In this document: positions 21,120-32,204 of the stretch, piece after piece
How positions within the stretch are numbered: the stretch's first letter is position 1
How the letters are laid out: each line of letters opens with the position of its first letter
DNA from: Symbiodinium natans
Taxonomy: Eukaryota > Sar > Dinophyceae > Suessiales > Symbiodiniaceae
NCBI GenBank assembly: GCA_905221605.1
Contig: CAJNDS010001768.1
Coordinates: 608,116-672,115 of the forward strand
Direction: 5' to 3'
Length of the DNA stretch: 64,000 nucleotides
The notes under the pieces: model-generated
What the model saw: the letters and a program-made list of their open reading frames with translations, nothing else
What the model was told of the DNA's origin: nothing
Database searches by the model: none
Position numbers and translations under genes: made by a program

Positions 21120-21795
21120 GGTCGCGCCATGATGTTGGGTTTAGGGGGCAACTTACGGTTTAGGGTTTGGGGTTTAGGGTTCGGGGTTTAGGGTTTAGGG
21201 TTTGGGGTTTAGGGTGTGGGGTTGAGCGTTTAGGGGGTTTAGGGTTTAGGGGGTTTAGGGTTTAGGGGGCTTAGGGTTTAGGGTTTTAGGGTTTAGGGTT
21301 TAGGGTTTGGGGTTTAGGGTTTGGGGTATGGGGTTTGGGGCTTGGGGTTTAGGGTTTAGGGTTTAGGGGTTAGGGTTTAGGGTTTAGGGTTTGGGGTTTA
21401 GGGTTTGTTTGGGGCTAGGGGCTTGGGGTTTAGGGTTCAGGGTTTAGGGTTTAGGGTTTAGGGTTTAGGGTTTAGGGTTTAGGGTTTAGGGTTTAGGGTT
21501 TAGGGTTTAGGGTTTAGGGTGTAGGTTTTAGGGTTTAGGGTTTAGGGTTTAGGGTTTAGGGTTTAGGGTTTAGGGTTTAGGGTTTAGGGTTTAGGGTTTA
21601 GGGTTTAGGGTTTAGGGGGCTTAGGGCTTAGGGTCTGACGGCTTCGGGTTTAGGGTTTATAGGGCTTAGGGGGTTATGGGCTCAGGGGCTTAGGGTTTAG
21701 GGCTTAGGGTTTAGGGTTTAGGGTTTAGGGTTTAGGGTTTAGGGTTTAGGGTTTAGGGTTTAGGGTTTAGGGTTTAGGGTTTAGGGTTTAGGGGA
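21120..21795. repeat. Long mixed TTTAGGG array
   Basis: About 675 bp of TTTAGGG, TTTGGGG and GGGGTTT units in the sense-downstream position of the preceding exon's intron. No coding signal within it. Confidence 0.95.
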
Positions 21796-22008
21796 GAGGG
21801 GGGGCAGACGAGCCCCTCAAGTCTTGGGATCCCTAAGACCGGGCGCGTTAGGGCTTGGGGTTTGGGGGTTGAGGGTTTCATGTCTAGGGTTTTTAGGGTT
21901 TATAGGGTTTATAGGGCTTATAGGGCTTACAGGGTTTATAGGCTTTATAGGCTTTATAGGGTTTATAGGGTTTATAGGGTTGGCCTCAGGGGCCTCAGGC
22001 CCTACAAC

Positions 22009-22053
22009 TCCTCCACTTTTGGCGAGTCGAGGGGCGCAGTCGTCAGCGCCGAC
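22009..22053 (-). CDS. CUB-like module, N-terminal exon
   Basis: Acceptor GTGCCAG|GTC and donor GGA|GTTGTA, phase 0 at both ends, encoding VGADDCAPRLAKSGG. Joined to VTSPNFP at 21116 it gives C-x(8)-G-V-x-S-P-N-F-P, the spacing at the start of a CUB domain. The plus strand is also open here up to a TGA at 22089, so the strand rests on the domain fit. Confidence 0.6.
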
Positions 22054-22129
22054 CTGGCACGCGCCCTCACTGACCTCAGCTTGGCGTGATAAGGGAAAGG
22101 GGGGGGGGGGGGAAAATCTGGGGTGATGA

Positions 22130-22300
22130 GGGGGTGATAAGGGGGGTGAGGGGGTAGAAGGGAGGTATAACGGGGTTGAAGGTCTAAGGGGGGTATAACG
22201 GGGTACAAGAGGGGTATAAAGTGGGTATGAGGGGGATATGAGAAGGGGAGAGGGGGGGAGGGGGGTCTAAGGGGGTATGAAGGATAAGGAGGGTTCACAA
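22130..22300. repeat. Purine-rich GGGGGTATAA/GGGGGTATGA repeats
   Basis: Irregular tandem of short units such as GGGGGGTATAAGGGG on the plus strand, resuming at 22390-22445. An inverted pair GGGTCCCCTTTTGAA / TTCAAAGGGACCC lies at 22330-22375. Confidence 0.7.
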
Positions 22301-22542
22301 GGAGCATGCCAGATGGGTAGTTCTCTAGATTAGGGTCCCCTTTTGAAAATCCCTCTTCAAAGGGACCCTAATTTAGGAAGACCTTAGGGGTAGAAGGGGG
22401 TTATGAGGGGGGTATGAAGGGGGTATAAGGGGGGTATAAGGAGCATGCTAGATGGGTAGTTCTCTAAATGAGGGTCCCCCCTTTTGGGGAGGTGCCGCCT
22501 TCTAAGGTGTGCCCAAAATGGAAATCTGATTTCGGAAACTAC

Positions 22543-22600
22543 CCAGATGCTGTTGGCCATGTAGAGCTTTTGCTTTGTCAGTTCGGGAGTGAAGGCCAAG
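22543..22600 (-). CDS. Exon of the giant gene
   Basis: Acceptor TTAAAG|C, donor ATCTGG|GTAGTT, phases 2 in and 0 out, encoding LAFTPELTKQKLYMANSIW. Fits by phase between 23813-23730 and 22053-22009 as an inter-CUB linker. No family recognised. Confidence 0.55.
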
Positions 22601-22616
22601 CTTTAACCCTAAGCCC

Positions 22617-22709
22617 CTCCCCCTTATACGAACAGTCCTCAATAGGGCCTACAATCGGGGGTGTAAAATAATCCCTCTTAAGGACTGTTAGTGCAAGAGG
22701 GAACATCCC
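22617..22709. mobile_element. MITE family 2 copy
   Basis: CTCCCCCTTATACGAACAGT...AAGGACTGTTAGTGCAAGAG + GGAACATCCC. Right terminus diverged. Confidence 0.75.
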
Positions 22710-22777
22710 GAGTACTCAATAGAGGGGGGGGGGGCTTCGAAGGGAAAAAAAATATGGAGAGCTGACCAGGGCTTAGG

Positions 22778-23070
22778 GTTTAGGGTTTAGGGTTTAGGGT
22801 TTAGGGTTTAGGGTTTAGGGTTTAGGGTTTGGGGTTTAGGGTTTAGGGTTTAGGGTTTAGGGTTTAGGGTTTAGGGTTTAGGGTTTAGGGTTTAGGGTTT
22901 AGGGTTTAGGGTTTAGGGTTTAGGGTTTAGGGACTAGGGATTTGGGATTAGGGTTTAGGTTTAGTGTTTAGGGTTTAGGGTTTAGGGTTTAGGGTTTAGG
23001 GTTTAGGGTTTAGGGTTTAGGGTTTAGGGTTTAGGGTTTAGGGTTTAGGGTTTAGGGTTTAGGGTTTAGG
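22778..23070. repeat. TTTAGGG array
   Basis: About 40 units with a short break at 22930-22970. The island 23075-23190 may carry a short minus-strand exon ending at a good donor (TACTG|GTGAGA), unassigned. Confidence 0.95.
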
Positions 23071-23729
23071 GTTTAGGACGTCCTGAAGGGCTTCTAAAGG
23101 GGGCAGGTCAACCAGAAACCCTGGCCCTGGACCCGAGGCCAAGCAATGCCCAATTCTCACCAGTATTCCCTTTTCCCCTCGTGAGCCACTGGTTTAGGGT
23201 TTAGGGTTTAGGGTTGGGGTTTAGGGTTTAGGGTTTAGGGTTAGAACCATATTGAAGCCGTGCGTGACAGTAGGGGCATGCCGCGTATCCCCGACCCCCC
23301 CCCCCCCGCCCTCTTCTGCCGCATACGTATGTCGCGCCCCCTGGCCTTTGTACGTATGTTGCAGGCTTGTTGTTGCAACGCCTTCTAATTCTAAGCAAAG
23401 GCTTGTCGCGGAGGGGGGGGGGGGGGCCCTTGTCCCCCTAAACCCTAAACCCTAAACCCTAAACCCTAAACCCTAAGCCCTAAGCCCTAAACCCTAAACC
23501 CTAAACCCTAAACCGCTGGTTCCAGGGCACCAGGGTTGGGTTTTGGGCTTGGGACGCCGTCCAGGGCTTAAGATTTTAGGTCTACTGTTTAGGGTGTAGG
23601 GTTTAGGTACTCACCATTGTCGGTTTCCCAGGGGGGCCCCCAGATGGGTTTAAGGTTAGGGCAAGGTTTAGGATTCTGGGTTTCGAGTTTAGGTACAGCC
23701 CCTACCCGGCCGTACCCGAACCCTGAATC

Positions 23730-23813
23730 CTCCCAGAATGGCTGGCGGCCCCCACCGTGAAGGGGGAGTCGCACAGCAACCAGCCAGTGGCCCCACCAGT
23801 GGCCCCACCAGAC
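23730..23813 (-). CDS. CUB-like module, C-terminal exon (GWLLC)
   Basis: Acceptor ATACGAG|G, GA donor GGGAG|GATTCA, phases 2 and 2. It encodes SGGATGGATGWLLCDSPF + TVGAASHSG. Joined to 25424-25336 it reads ISWNSG|SGGATGGATGWLLC, completing the third CUB-like module. A 15-bp direct repeat makes the GGAT duplication. Confidence 0.75.
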
Positions 23814-23975
23814 CTCGTATTTCGGGGCTTGGGTTCAGGCTTTTCGGGCTCAAGGTTGCTTAGTGTTTCGGGTTTGGAATGGAGACTTTATTTAGTATAG
23901 GGTTTGATGACGAACCCCGTGGGTCGGGGGTGGTTGACCCCATCCCCCCCTCTCCCCTAAAAGAACGCCTGGGAT

Positions 23976-24201
23976 TTCTGTGAAGCCATCTTCTTGGAAC
24001 TGCTGTTTCCTCGTCTGCAGTCGGCCGATCTTACTGACACCGCAGTGCGTCACTCAACAAGGACTTGGAACTCTTCTGCTCGCGCAGGGGCCCTTGCCTG
24101 TCGATGACTGGTCGCCATGCAGAGCGACCGTCCAGCAGCAAGACAGCGGAACGCCTCAGGACATGAGAGCCTGACAGACAGCAATCGCAGACAAGACAAG
24201 C

Positions 24202-24238
<37 letters not shown>

Positions 24239-24800
24239 CTGATGATGCTGATGATGATCATGATGATGATGGCCAGCCGCCGCTGCAGGCCTCAGCAATG
24301 AGAGGGATGAACTGCAGGCCTTCTGCCAAGCAGTGCTTTTCAGTTTGCAAGTGAGTGCGTTTGTGGGCCTCATAGGCCCCGACAGCCGCCTGGCTAGACT
24401 GGGCAGACTGGGCCAAGGCAGCCCCGCTGCGCATGCCTGAGGTGACTGCAAGGTCAAAGGCAGCAGGGCCGTGCAAACCCCATTGACCGACCCACACGTC
24501 GGCAGGTCGACGATGTCCGGTTCCTCGCCCAGAAGCCTCAGCCTCCATCTGGGCGTAGGGGAAGGAGACCCGGATCCAACTCGGTAGTCAAACCAGCTGG
24601 ACGCGGGCGGCCAGGATGGAGCGGAGACGGTTATGTCGTTTAACACGGTCTCCACCACACGGGGCAAGAACGGGAGTGGTCCCCAAATTGGCCGACGACG
24701 AAGTTGGACCATGGTGCGAAACAGACGTGGTACGACATGGAGTCCAAGAACCTCACTGGTTGCAGCATGCAACCAAGCGCTATCTCGTGCGTGACAGGTT
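23976..24800 (-). pseudogene. Decayed LINE-type retroelement fragment
   Basis: The minus frame 24548-24258 (97 codons) reads RRPADVWVGQWGLHGPAAFD then LAVTSGM, YEAHKRTHLQTEKHC and FIPLIAEACSGGW. I recognise this as the conserved C-terminal region of dinoflagellate LINE-like ORFs. The R-P-x-D...D-x-x-V-T layout resembles PD-(D/E)XK-type endonucleases; that match is an inference. Upstream pieces of the same reading (KRHNRLRSILAARVQ; LDPGLLPLRPDGG) are in other frames and separated by stops, so the copy is dead. A GAT/ATG microsatellite (24203-24262) interrupts its 3' part. Confidence 0.65.
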
Positions 24801-24929
24801 CCTGACAGTACGGAAGGTGAGACGTGACTTGCCGGGCACGAAAGTGCTGTACCCTAAGGCCCTAAACCTTGAAACCTGACACCCCTCACACCAAGGCAAA
24901 GACTTCCACAACCGCCTGTCCTCCCCCGC

Positions 24930-24990
24930 TCCCCCCCCCCCCCCCGCCCCCCTCCCACTCCCCTCCCCCTCCCCCCCTCCCAATAAAAGA
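24930..24990. repeat. C-rich simple sequence
   Basis: CCCCCCTCCC tract on the plus strand between the LINE fragment and the next exon. Long ORFs across it are compositional. Confidence 0.8.
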
Positions 24991-25335
24991 AATGCCCTAC
25001 CTGCTTCCCCTCAGCCAGCAAAATATCCCTAAAGCCCAAACACCAGACTAAACCCCCTGTTTCCCCTAAAGCCCCAAGCCCTGAACTCCCTGAAGCCCTG
25101 AACCCTAAAGCTAAACCCCCAGATGCCCCCAAAACCACAAACCCAAAGCCCGGGCGGGGGGTTACGGAACTAAGGGACCCCTGATTTTAAACCACCATAT
25201 GAATAATGTTTATTTGGACCATATTCAATCTCAATACTCTATACTAATGATGATAGAGTCAAAGATGAGATAGCATCAAACCCCAACCCTAAACCCTAAA
25301 CCCTAAACCCCATGTATTCTCAGCCAAAGAACTGC

Positions 25336-25424
25336 CCCGAGTTCCATGAGATGTCGCCCACGGGCGTTACCGCCGAGGGCCCCTCAGCGCCCGCGTAGCT
25401 CACGTCGTTGATGGTGAGGTTGTC
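25336..25424 (-). CDS. CUB-like module exon (LTIND..YAG..GP..ISW)
   Basis: Acceptor GAGCAG|GAC in phase 0, GC donor TCGGG|GCAGTT in phase 2. It encodes DNLTINDVSYAGAEG and PSAVTPVGDISWNSG, matching D-x-L-T-[IV]-N...Y-x-G...G-P...V-x-P-x-G-x-I-x-W without a gap. One of the most complete single exons in the window. Confidence 0.88.
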
Positions 25425-25439
25425 CTGCTCAGCCTTGGG

Positions 25440-25762
25440 CTTAGGGTGGTAAGGTTAGTGGGTTTAGGGTTTAGGGTTTGGGGTTTGGGGTTTAGGGTTT
25501 AGGGTTTAGGGTTTAGGGTTTAGGGTTTAGGGTTTAGGGTTTAGGGTTTAGGGTTTAGGGTTTAGGGTTTAGGGTTTAGGGTTTAGGGTTTAGGGTTTAG
25601 GGTTTAGGTTAGGGTTTAGGGTTTAGGGTTTAGGGTTTAGGGTTTAGGGTTTAGGGTTTAGGGTTTAGGGTTTAGGGTTTAGGGTTTAGGGTTTAGGGTT
25701 TAGGGTTTAGGGTTTAGGGTTTAGGGTTTAGGGTTTAGGGTTTAGGGTTTCGGGTCCGGGTT
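25440..25762. repeat. TTTAGGG array
   Basis: About 42 units immediately upstream, in the sense direction, of the CUB exon at 25424. On the sense strand it reads CCCTAAA. Confidence 0.97.
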
Positions 25763-26024
25763 TAGGGGTTAGGGTTTTAGCTTAGTGCTTAAGGCATAGA
25801 GCTTCGGCCTGAGGCTTGGAGTGTGCGAGTTTCGGGGTTTGGGGGCGGTGTAGGGTGGTAAGGTCAGCAGGGGTTTTAGTGGGTTTTAGGGTCCAGGGTT
25901 TCGAGGCCCCCTGAACCCTAAGTCCTAAACCCTAAACCCTAAACTCTAAACCCTAAACCCTAAACCCTAAACCCTAAACCCTAACTAAACCCTAAACCCT
26001 ACAAAAGATGAACGGCCTCTGAAT

Positions 26025-26073
26025 CTTGTGGTGCTGCCCAAGGGCTGTCTCGAACACGAGGCTCCGAACGTGC
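26025..26073 (-). CDS. CUB-like module exon (V-F-E-T)
   Basis: Acceptor CTATAG|G in phase 2. Encodes HVRSLVFETALGQHHK. With 27430-27350 it reads GGVGW|HVRSLVFET, the strand before the F-x-T-E motif. The 3' end must be phase 0 to reach DNLTIND at 25424. A GC donor after ACA (26046) would give FET|DNLT; ending at 26025 gives ...HHK|DNLT but lacks a recognised donor. Confidence 0.58.
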
Positions 26074-26077
26074 CTAT

Positions 26078-26235
26078 AGGGTTTAGGGTTTAGGGTTTAG
26101 GGTTTAGGGCTTAGGGTTTAGGGTTTAGGGTTTAGGGTTTAGGGTTTAGGGTTTAGGGTTTAGGGTTTAGGGTTTAGGGTTTAGGGTTTAGGGTTTAGGG
26201 TTTAGGGTTTAGGGTTTAGGGTTTAGGGTTTAGGG
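26078..26235. repeat. TTTAGGG array
   Basis: About 22 units directly right of the exon at 26073. Confidence 0.95.
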
Positions 26236-27349
26236 CTCATGTACCATACTAGGGTTTATAGTCGTGTCGGGTATGTGACCCCAACTTTCTGGTTCATTTG
26301 GTCCTCAGGGTTTCGGGCTTCGGGACTTAGGGCTTGGAAGGCTTGACCCTGGAGGGGCTTCAGGGTTTAGGGTTTAGGGTTTAGGGTTTAGGGTTTAGGG
26401 TTTAGGGTTTAGGGTTTAGGGTTTAGGGTTTGGGGGCAATTTGAAGGCTTCAAGGTTTCGGTAGGGAGGAAGGCTCGGGGACTGCATGCGAAGAGTCACA
26501 CCTCGAACGTTTGGTGTGTAGGGTTTGGTGTGTATACAGCTTCTTAGGTGCTTTCTTGGCTTAGGGCTTAGGGCTTCGCGTTTAGGGTTGAGGGCTATTC
26601 CATTCAAGACAGAAACCGAAGCATCTGTGGGAAGAGGGCATGCGGGAGGAGGGCATCTGAACAGGGTAGTGCTGCGCCGAGTTGTTTTTCCCCCCCCCCC
26701 CCCTGTTTGGTTTCCTGCAGATGGAAAAACGCGCACCACCCGGAAAAGCTTGGGTTTCGGGTTTAGGGTCCCTAACCCCTAAACCCTAAACCCGAAAGTC
26801 TACACCCTAAACCCTAAACCAGAAACATAAAACCCTAACCCTAAACCCTAAACCCTAAACCCTAAACCCTAAACCCAGGGTGTAAGGGTTTAAGGGCTTA
26901 GGGTCGAGGGCTGAGGGGTTTTGCAAGGAGGGCCTCGGAGTGGTCGGACCTTTCCATAAGCACTCAAACTGCTTGAGGGGTTGTTAGGGTTTAGGATTTA
27001 GGGTTTAGGGTTTAGGGTCTAGGATTTAGGGTTTAGGGTTGAGGCTTGAGGGCTGAGGGTTTTAGGGCTTGTTTGGGGCATTAGGGGAATTTAGGTGTTT
27101 CGGGTTTTTTGGGGTGTTGGGGGGTTTTTAGAGGGTGTTGGGGCATTCGATGTTGTAAGGATTGAGGCTTTAGGGGTTCTTGGGCTGTAGAGGCTAAGGA
27201 CTTTGTGGCTTTGGGGTTTTCGGCGTTTCTGGTTGAAGGTGTTTCTGGGGTTTTGGGGCTTTGCGCTGGCTTAGGTGTTTTTGGGGCCCCCTCAACCCTA
27301 AACCCTGAAACCCTAAGCCCTTACCCCCTCAAACCCTAAAGGGGCCGAC

Positions 27350-27430
27350 CAGCCCACTCCGCCACGCTGCATTCCGTCACGCGCGTGGATGGTGCATGAC
27401 TGACTGGCTCCATACCGGAGTGGGTAGTTC
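27350..27430 (-). CDS. CUB-like module exon (NYP..Y..CTI)
   Basis: Acceptor GCGTGAG|G, donor GGCTG|GTCGGC, phases 2 and 2. Encodes NYPLRYGASQSCTIHARD and GMQRGGVG. With the preceding exon the join reads CVQSP|NYPLRYGASQSCTI, a classical CUB N-terminal half. Confidence 0.85.
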
Positions 27431-27595
27431 CTCACGCGGTAATGGAGGCCTAAACCCTAAACCCTAAATCCTAAGCCTTAAACCCTAAACCCTAAACCCT
27501 AAACCCTTAAGCCTTGAACCCTAAACCCTGAACCCTATAAACCCTGGACCCAGAGTAACCTCGGAACAAGATGCCAGTGACTTAGGGAAGCCAAG

Positions 27596-27805
27596 GTTTA
27601 GGGCTTAGAACTTAGGGCTTAGGGCTTAGGGCTTAGGGTTTAGGGTTTGGGGCTTAGGGTTTAGGGTTTAGGGCTTAGGGCTTAGGGCTTAGGGCTTAGG
27701 GCTTAGGGCTTAGGGCTTAGGGCTTAGGGCTTAGGGTTTAGGGTTTAGGGTTTAGGGTTTAGGGTTTAGGGTTTAGGGTTTAGGGTTTAGGGTTTAGGGA
27801 TACGA
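27596..27805. repeat. GGGCTTA variant array
   Basis: About 20 GGGCTTA units followed by ordinary TTTAGGG units. See also 52395-52608 and 59693-59800. Confidence 0.95.
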
Positions 27806-28511
27806 ACTGAGGGTTCGCAGCTTCGGGCTTAGGATCTAGTTTAGGTTGCAGGACTAAACCCTAAACCCTAAACCCTAAACCCTAAGGGACCAGGGCTTGG
27901 GATGTGAGCTGTGAAGGGCCGTCTGGAAGCTGGGACGTCTGCCTTAGGCACCTCGAAGGGGTTTAGGGTTTAGGGTTCAGGGTTCAGGGTTTCGGGTTTG
28001 GGGTTTACAGTAGGGTTTAGGGTTTAGGGATTAGGGTTTAGGGTTTAGGCTCAAACAAAACTTCATGCCCCTGAACCCCAAGCCACAACGACGCGGACCC
28101 TAAACGCAGGGCTTCATGACCCTAAACTCAAAACCCTTGTCGGGGGCGAGCGTGTAGGGCTTCAGGATTCCTCAACTGTGAATGAAGCCATCTGGAAGAT
28201 TTATGGAAGGTTGTGTTGAACTGCGAAGCGTTCTTCATGGTGGGAGTTGAGGGCAGCAGCCGTAAACCCTAAACGGCAACGGTTTGGGTGGCGGCAGGGA
28301 GGGTGGGCGGGGGGAAACAGCCTAGCATGGGAAGCACGTGCCTTCGCGTCACATGCCCCCCCCCCCCCCCCCCTGTGCGTGTCGCGTATGTTGTGCCGTG
28401 TCGCGGCGAGACGCCCTGAACCCTCAATCCTCATTCCTCAACCCTAAACCATAAACCCTAACCCTAATACAGGGGCTGCAGGAATGAAGGCCCGGGATGC
28501 CGCAAAGAGGC

Positions 28512-28558
28512 GGGCTCTGCACACAGTTCTCGGTCAACTGGCAGGGTCCTGACACGAC
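28512..28558 (-). CDS. CUB-like module exon (SGPC..C.QSP)
   Basis: Acceptor GAGCCAG|GTC, GC donor AGCCC|GCCTCT, phases 0 in and 2 out. It encodes VVSGPCQLTENCVQS and the first two bases of a proline codon completed by the next exon. The V-x-S-G-P-C...C-V-x-S-P start is typical of dinoflagellate CUB modules. Confidence 0.85.
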
Positions 28559-28699
28559 CTGGCTCCATTAGGCCATCGGGTTTTCGGGTGGAGGGTTTAG
28601 GGTTTAGGGTTTAGGGTTTAGGGTTTAGGGTTTAGGGTTTAGGGTTTAGGGTTTAGGGTTTAGGGTTTAGGGTTTAGGGTTTAGGGTTTAGGGTTCCAT

Positions 28700-28800
28700 A
28701 AGGTTCCATAGGGTTCCGTAGGGTTTCACAGGGTTCCATAGGGTTCCATAGGGTCCCATAGGGTTCCATAGGGTTCCATAGGGTTCCATAGGGTTACGCC
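28700..28800. repeat. GGGTTCCATA tandem repeat
   Basis: About nine copies of GGGTTCCATA with TTCCGTA and TTTCACA variants, extending a TTTAGGG array (28592-28693). Confidence 0.9.
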
Positions 28801-29462
28801 AGCCTACCCACACCCGCGGATAGGTCATGTACCAGCTGCTCCATAGCATGATGGCCGAAGGGACGCCGTGAGGTATTGCATTTCAGTCCACCCTTATAAC
28901 CCCGTACAAACCTGGGGGCCGATACTTCAGAACCCTTTAACAGAGGTTAGCCGCTAAATCCTAAGCCCTAAACTCGAAACCCGCGAACCCTGAAACCCTC
29001 AGCCCGCGACCCCAAACTCTGTAACCCTGAAGCCAACCTTGAAGGCAGAAACCCCAAAACCATGCAAACCTTAGGGTTTAGGGTTTAGGGCTTAGGGTTT
29101 ATAAGGTTTAGGGTATAGGGTATAGGGTTTAGAGTTTAGGGTTTAGGGTTTAGGGTTTAGGGTTTAGGCCCTGTAAACCCGAAAAGTCCAACAAACCCTG
29201 CAAACCCTGTGAACCTGTTAAACCCCAACAAGCCTGTCAACCAGCCGTGCGAACTGCTGGGCACTGGACGCGTTCTAGGGTTCCAGGATTTTACGGATTT
29301 AGGGTTTTGAAGTTTCAGGGTTCCCAGGGCTTAGGGCTTAGGGTTCATCAGGGTTCTAGGGTTTAGGGTTCGGGGCTTGGGGTCGAAAGCACTCGCTTTA
29401 TATCCTGCAATTAGGGACCCTTTCAGCCCTAAACCCTGAACCCTAAACCCTAAACCCCCCAC

Positions 29463-29518
29463 CTCGAAGGCGTAGCTGCAAAGCTCCCATCCGATAGTCG
29501 AGGACGTCACATCATTAC
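29463..29518 (-). CDS. CUB-like module, C-terminal exon (GWELC)
   Basis: Acceptor CGATCAG|GT, donor TTCGAG|GTGGGG, phases 1 in and 0 out. Encodes NDVTSSTIGWELCSYAFE. Joins 30626-30515 as RST G|NDVTSS and the next module as SYAFE|VVSGPC. Confidence 0.82.
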
Positions 29519-30284
29519 CTGATCGTTAGTAGGGCCTGGGGCTTAAGGCTTGCCCTAAACCCGAATCCCTAAACCCTAAACCCTAAACCCTAAACCCTAA
29601 ACCCTAAACCCTAGGTTTTAAGCCCCGGAGACATCTCCCAAGCTTTGGGCGGGAAGTGTATTGATGAATTTAGGGCCCAAACCCTAGCCTACGTTAAGGT
29701 GTAGGGTTTAGGGTTTAGGGTTGAGGGTTGAGGTTGAGGGTTGAGGGTATAGGGTTTAGGGTTTAGGGTTTAGGGTTTAGGGTTTAGGGTTTAGGATTGA
29801 GGGCTGCCGGGCTTAGGGTTTAGGGATACCGGGTTTTGGGGCTTAGGGCGTAGCAGATGTCTAGGGCAGTTTTTGGGGGGCAGGGTTCGGGGACACCGGG
29901 GCGCAGCGAGAAAGAATGGCTGTTTTGGGCAGCTCGTGTTGCAATTTCCGGGTGTATGTGGGAAACCCTAAACACTAAACCCTAAACCCTCCCTCTAAGG
30001 TTTTTTATGCCAGAAAATCTACTTCGAGGCCTCCTTATATGGGGACAAACTACTTCGAGGCCTCAGTCTTAGAGGCCCAAACCCGTAGGCTCTAAAACCC
30101 GAAGTGCCAAAAAAACCTTTGTTGCCAGGCCCCTAAAGCCCTCAACCCTGAGCGCTGTCTTCCTGTTGGTTCACGGTTTAGGGTTTAGGCTTTAGGGCTT
30201 AGGGTTTGGGGTTTAGGGTTTAGGGTTTAGGGTTTAGGGTTTAGGGTTCAGGGTTTAGGGTTGGTCCTGAGCTCTATTTTTTGA

Positions 30285-30431
30285 GGTGGTTACATGGTCC
30301 CTGAGCATGGGCCCTTCGTTGGGAAGCCGTTAACAACCCCTTGTATACCCTACAAAACCCAAGGCCCATACTCCAGAACCCTTTCAAGATGGCAAGGGAC
30401 CATATTGAGGGGTCAATGTAACTTCCCTTAG
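30285..30431. mobile_element. MITE family 3 copy
   Basis: GTTACATGGTCCCTGA at the left and AGGGACCATATTGAGG...AATGTAAC at the right. Other copies: 37474-37577, 49216-49353, 58583-58717; fragments near 28884, 32000, 33727 and 45213. Confidence 0.75.
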
Positions 30432-30447
30432 GTAAGCCCGAGGTCCT

Positions 30448-30483
30448 ACCCGGAAGCTCTGTTGACTTTGTAAGTGGGGTTAT
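30448..30483. mobile_element. MITE family 4, left end only
   Basis: CCGGAAGCTCTGTTGACTTT plus GTAAGTGGGGTTAT matches the left part of the 8110-8215 copy; the right half is absent. Confidence 0.6.
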
Positions 30484-30514
30484 TGCGGCGGGTTCTGGGC
30501 ATTCTCCCCCAAAC

Positions 30515-30626
30515 CTGTCGAGCGACCGTCACCTTGGGAAGGCCGCCAGAGAATCTGCGAATAGTCAGCGACGATGGGGTTCGGCAGTGAGGAGAAAGTG
30601 TTACCGCTGTACGTCACGTCGTTGAC
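30515..30626 (-). CDS. CUB-like module exon (VNDVTYSG..ILW)
   Basis: Acceptor GAGCAG|GTC, donor CGACAG|GTTTGG, phases 0 in and 1 out. Encodes VNDVTYSGNTFSSLPNP then IVADYSQILWRPSQGDGRST. One of the longest exons (112 nt) of the gene. Unlike most, it is bordered by MITEs and not by arrays. Confidence 0.85.
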
Positions 30627-30656
30627 CTGCTCTCGCGGCTTGGTGTTTTGGGGCTT

Positions 30657-30747
30657 GGGATGCTCCCCCTTGTACGAACAGCTCCTTCATAGGGACTGTC
30701 ATAATAGGGCCCTATGAAGGACGACTCGTATAAGGGGGAACATCCCA
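30657..30747. mobile_element. MITE family 2 copy
   Basis: GGATGCTCCCCCTTGTACGA ... GACTCGTATAAGGGGGAACA. It begins 31 bp from the acceptor of the exon at 30626, so part of the intron's 3' end is MITE-derived. Confidence 0.8.
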
Positions 30748-31134
30748 GTTTGCCCCTAAACCTCAAAACCCTGACCATACTGGGGCCATCTTCGTCTTCT
30801 AGGAGACTCTCGCCTGAACTTGGGCAATATAAGGGCCCTAATAATTAGAAAAGGTTTTTTTTTTTGGGGGGGGGGGTATTATAGCATCATTACAAAGGGA
30901 CCCAAAAAAAACACGATTGGTAATTAATCCCACTCCAACAGAACCCTTTGCTTGTCAGTTCTTCGCCGGGAACTAGAAAAACAGGACCGGTTCCCCACTT
31001 CCCGACGAAGAACCAGAAACCACCAAACCCTAAGCCCCCACGTAAACTCTAATTCCCGACCGAAGAGTGCTAACTAACCTAAAACCTAAACCCTAAACCC
31101 TAAACCCTCAAACCCTAAACCCTAAACCCTAAAC

Positions 31135-31243
31135 CGCCTTTAAGTTTAAAAGGCGCGGCCCTGAAGATTACAAGGCCCCGGGGCCCAGTGACCTCCGAGT
31201 TCGGGGCCTGGTCATTAGCCAGGGCCCTGAATTGCCCATCATC
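31135..31243 (-). CDS. Possible exon, 109 nt
   Basis: Acceptor CCCCCACAG|GAT, donor GGCG|GTTTAGGG. Encodes DDGQFRALANDQAPNSEV and TGPRGLVIFRAAPFKLKG. Composition is protein-like, but its phases do not fit between the exons at 32205 and 30626, so it may be alternative or belong elsewhere. Confidence 0.4.
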
Positions 31244-31649
31244 CTGTGGGGGCCTAAATCATAAGAATAGGGCTACGGGGGTTCTTTTGATATATTTACA
31301 AAGGGATCATAAGAGAATGCATCATATTCCTTATCGAGTTTAAGTACCCTTAAAACTAGTTCATTGTTGCCTAAACCCTAAACCCTAAACCCTAAACCCT
31401 AAACCCTAAAAGATGTAGGGGGCTGGGATGGCTCCTGGACCACCCCTCTGTCGGAATGATCAAGACCCTAAACCCTAAACCCTAAACCCTAAACCCTAAA
31501 CCCTAAACCCTAAACCCTAATCCCAAATGGTTTTGCTTGAACGGGACGCAATGGTTTCGGGCTCCTTGCGAGGAGGCCCGGCCTTTCCAAAGTTTAGGGT
31601 TTAGGGTTTAGGGTTTAGGGTTTAGGGTTTAGGGTTTAGGGTTTAGGGT

Positions 31650-31688
<39 letters not shown>

Positions 31689-32204
31689 GGTTTAGGGCAT
31701 TAAGGAAGGTCCCGAACCAGCGTCACTTATAGGGGGCCGGGGTGGCTCCTGAACCACCACGTTGCATTTTGTCAGATTCATCTCAGGTTGGGAAGCTTCT
31801 TCACCCACCCCCACCCCCCCTTGGAGGACGCATACAGGGCTTAAGTCTGGGACTTGCATTTCGCAGGGTTTGTAGGAGGGTTGCGGGGCTGTAGGTTGTG
31901 TAGGTTTATCGGGCTTTCAGGGCGTTTAAGGTTTATTGGGGTATATAGCGTGTTTGGAGGGGGGGTGTACGGTTTATAGGGCTCTTCGGGATTGGCGGGT
32001 CTAGAAAACCAAAGGGCCAATGTTGCAGAACCCCCTTTTAAAAAAGGTAATGGATCGTAAGGGCCCATGTAACGACCCTTAGAACCCCCGAAGCCCTAAA
32101 CCCTAAACCCCAAACCTCTAACCCTCAACCCTAAACCCTAATCCCCAAACCCTAATCCCTAAACCCTGATCCCTAAACCCTAAACCCTATCTCAGCTGGG
32201 AGTC

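Noticed and set aside
20742-21191. A 149-codon plus ORF
   Set aside because: It crosses a TA microsatellite and telomeric units, and overlaps a CUB exon on the other strand.
21999-22089. Plus-strand terminal exon PYNSSTFGESRGAVVSADLA... ending in TGA
   Set aside because: The frame is good, but the minus-strand reading (22053-22009) completes a CUB N-terminus in phase with both neighbours. Kept as an alternative only.
24031-24772. A 240-codon minus ORF with a histidine run
   Set aside because: It is a shifted frame over the LINE fragment plus a GAT microsatellite; the family-matching frame is 24548-24258.
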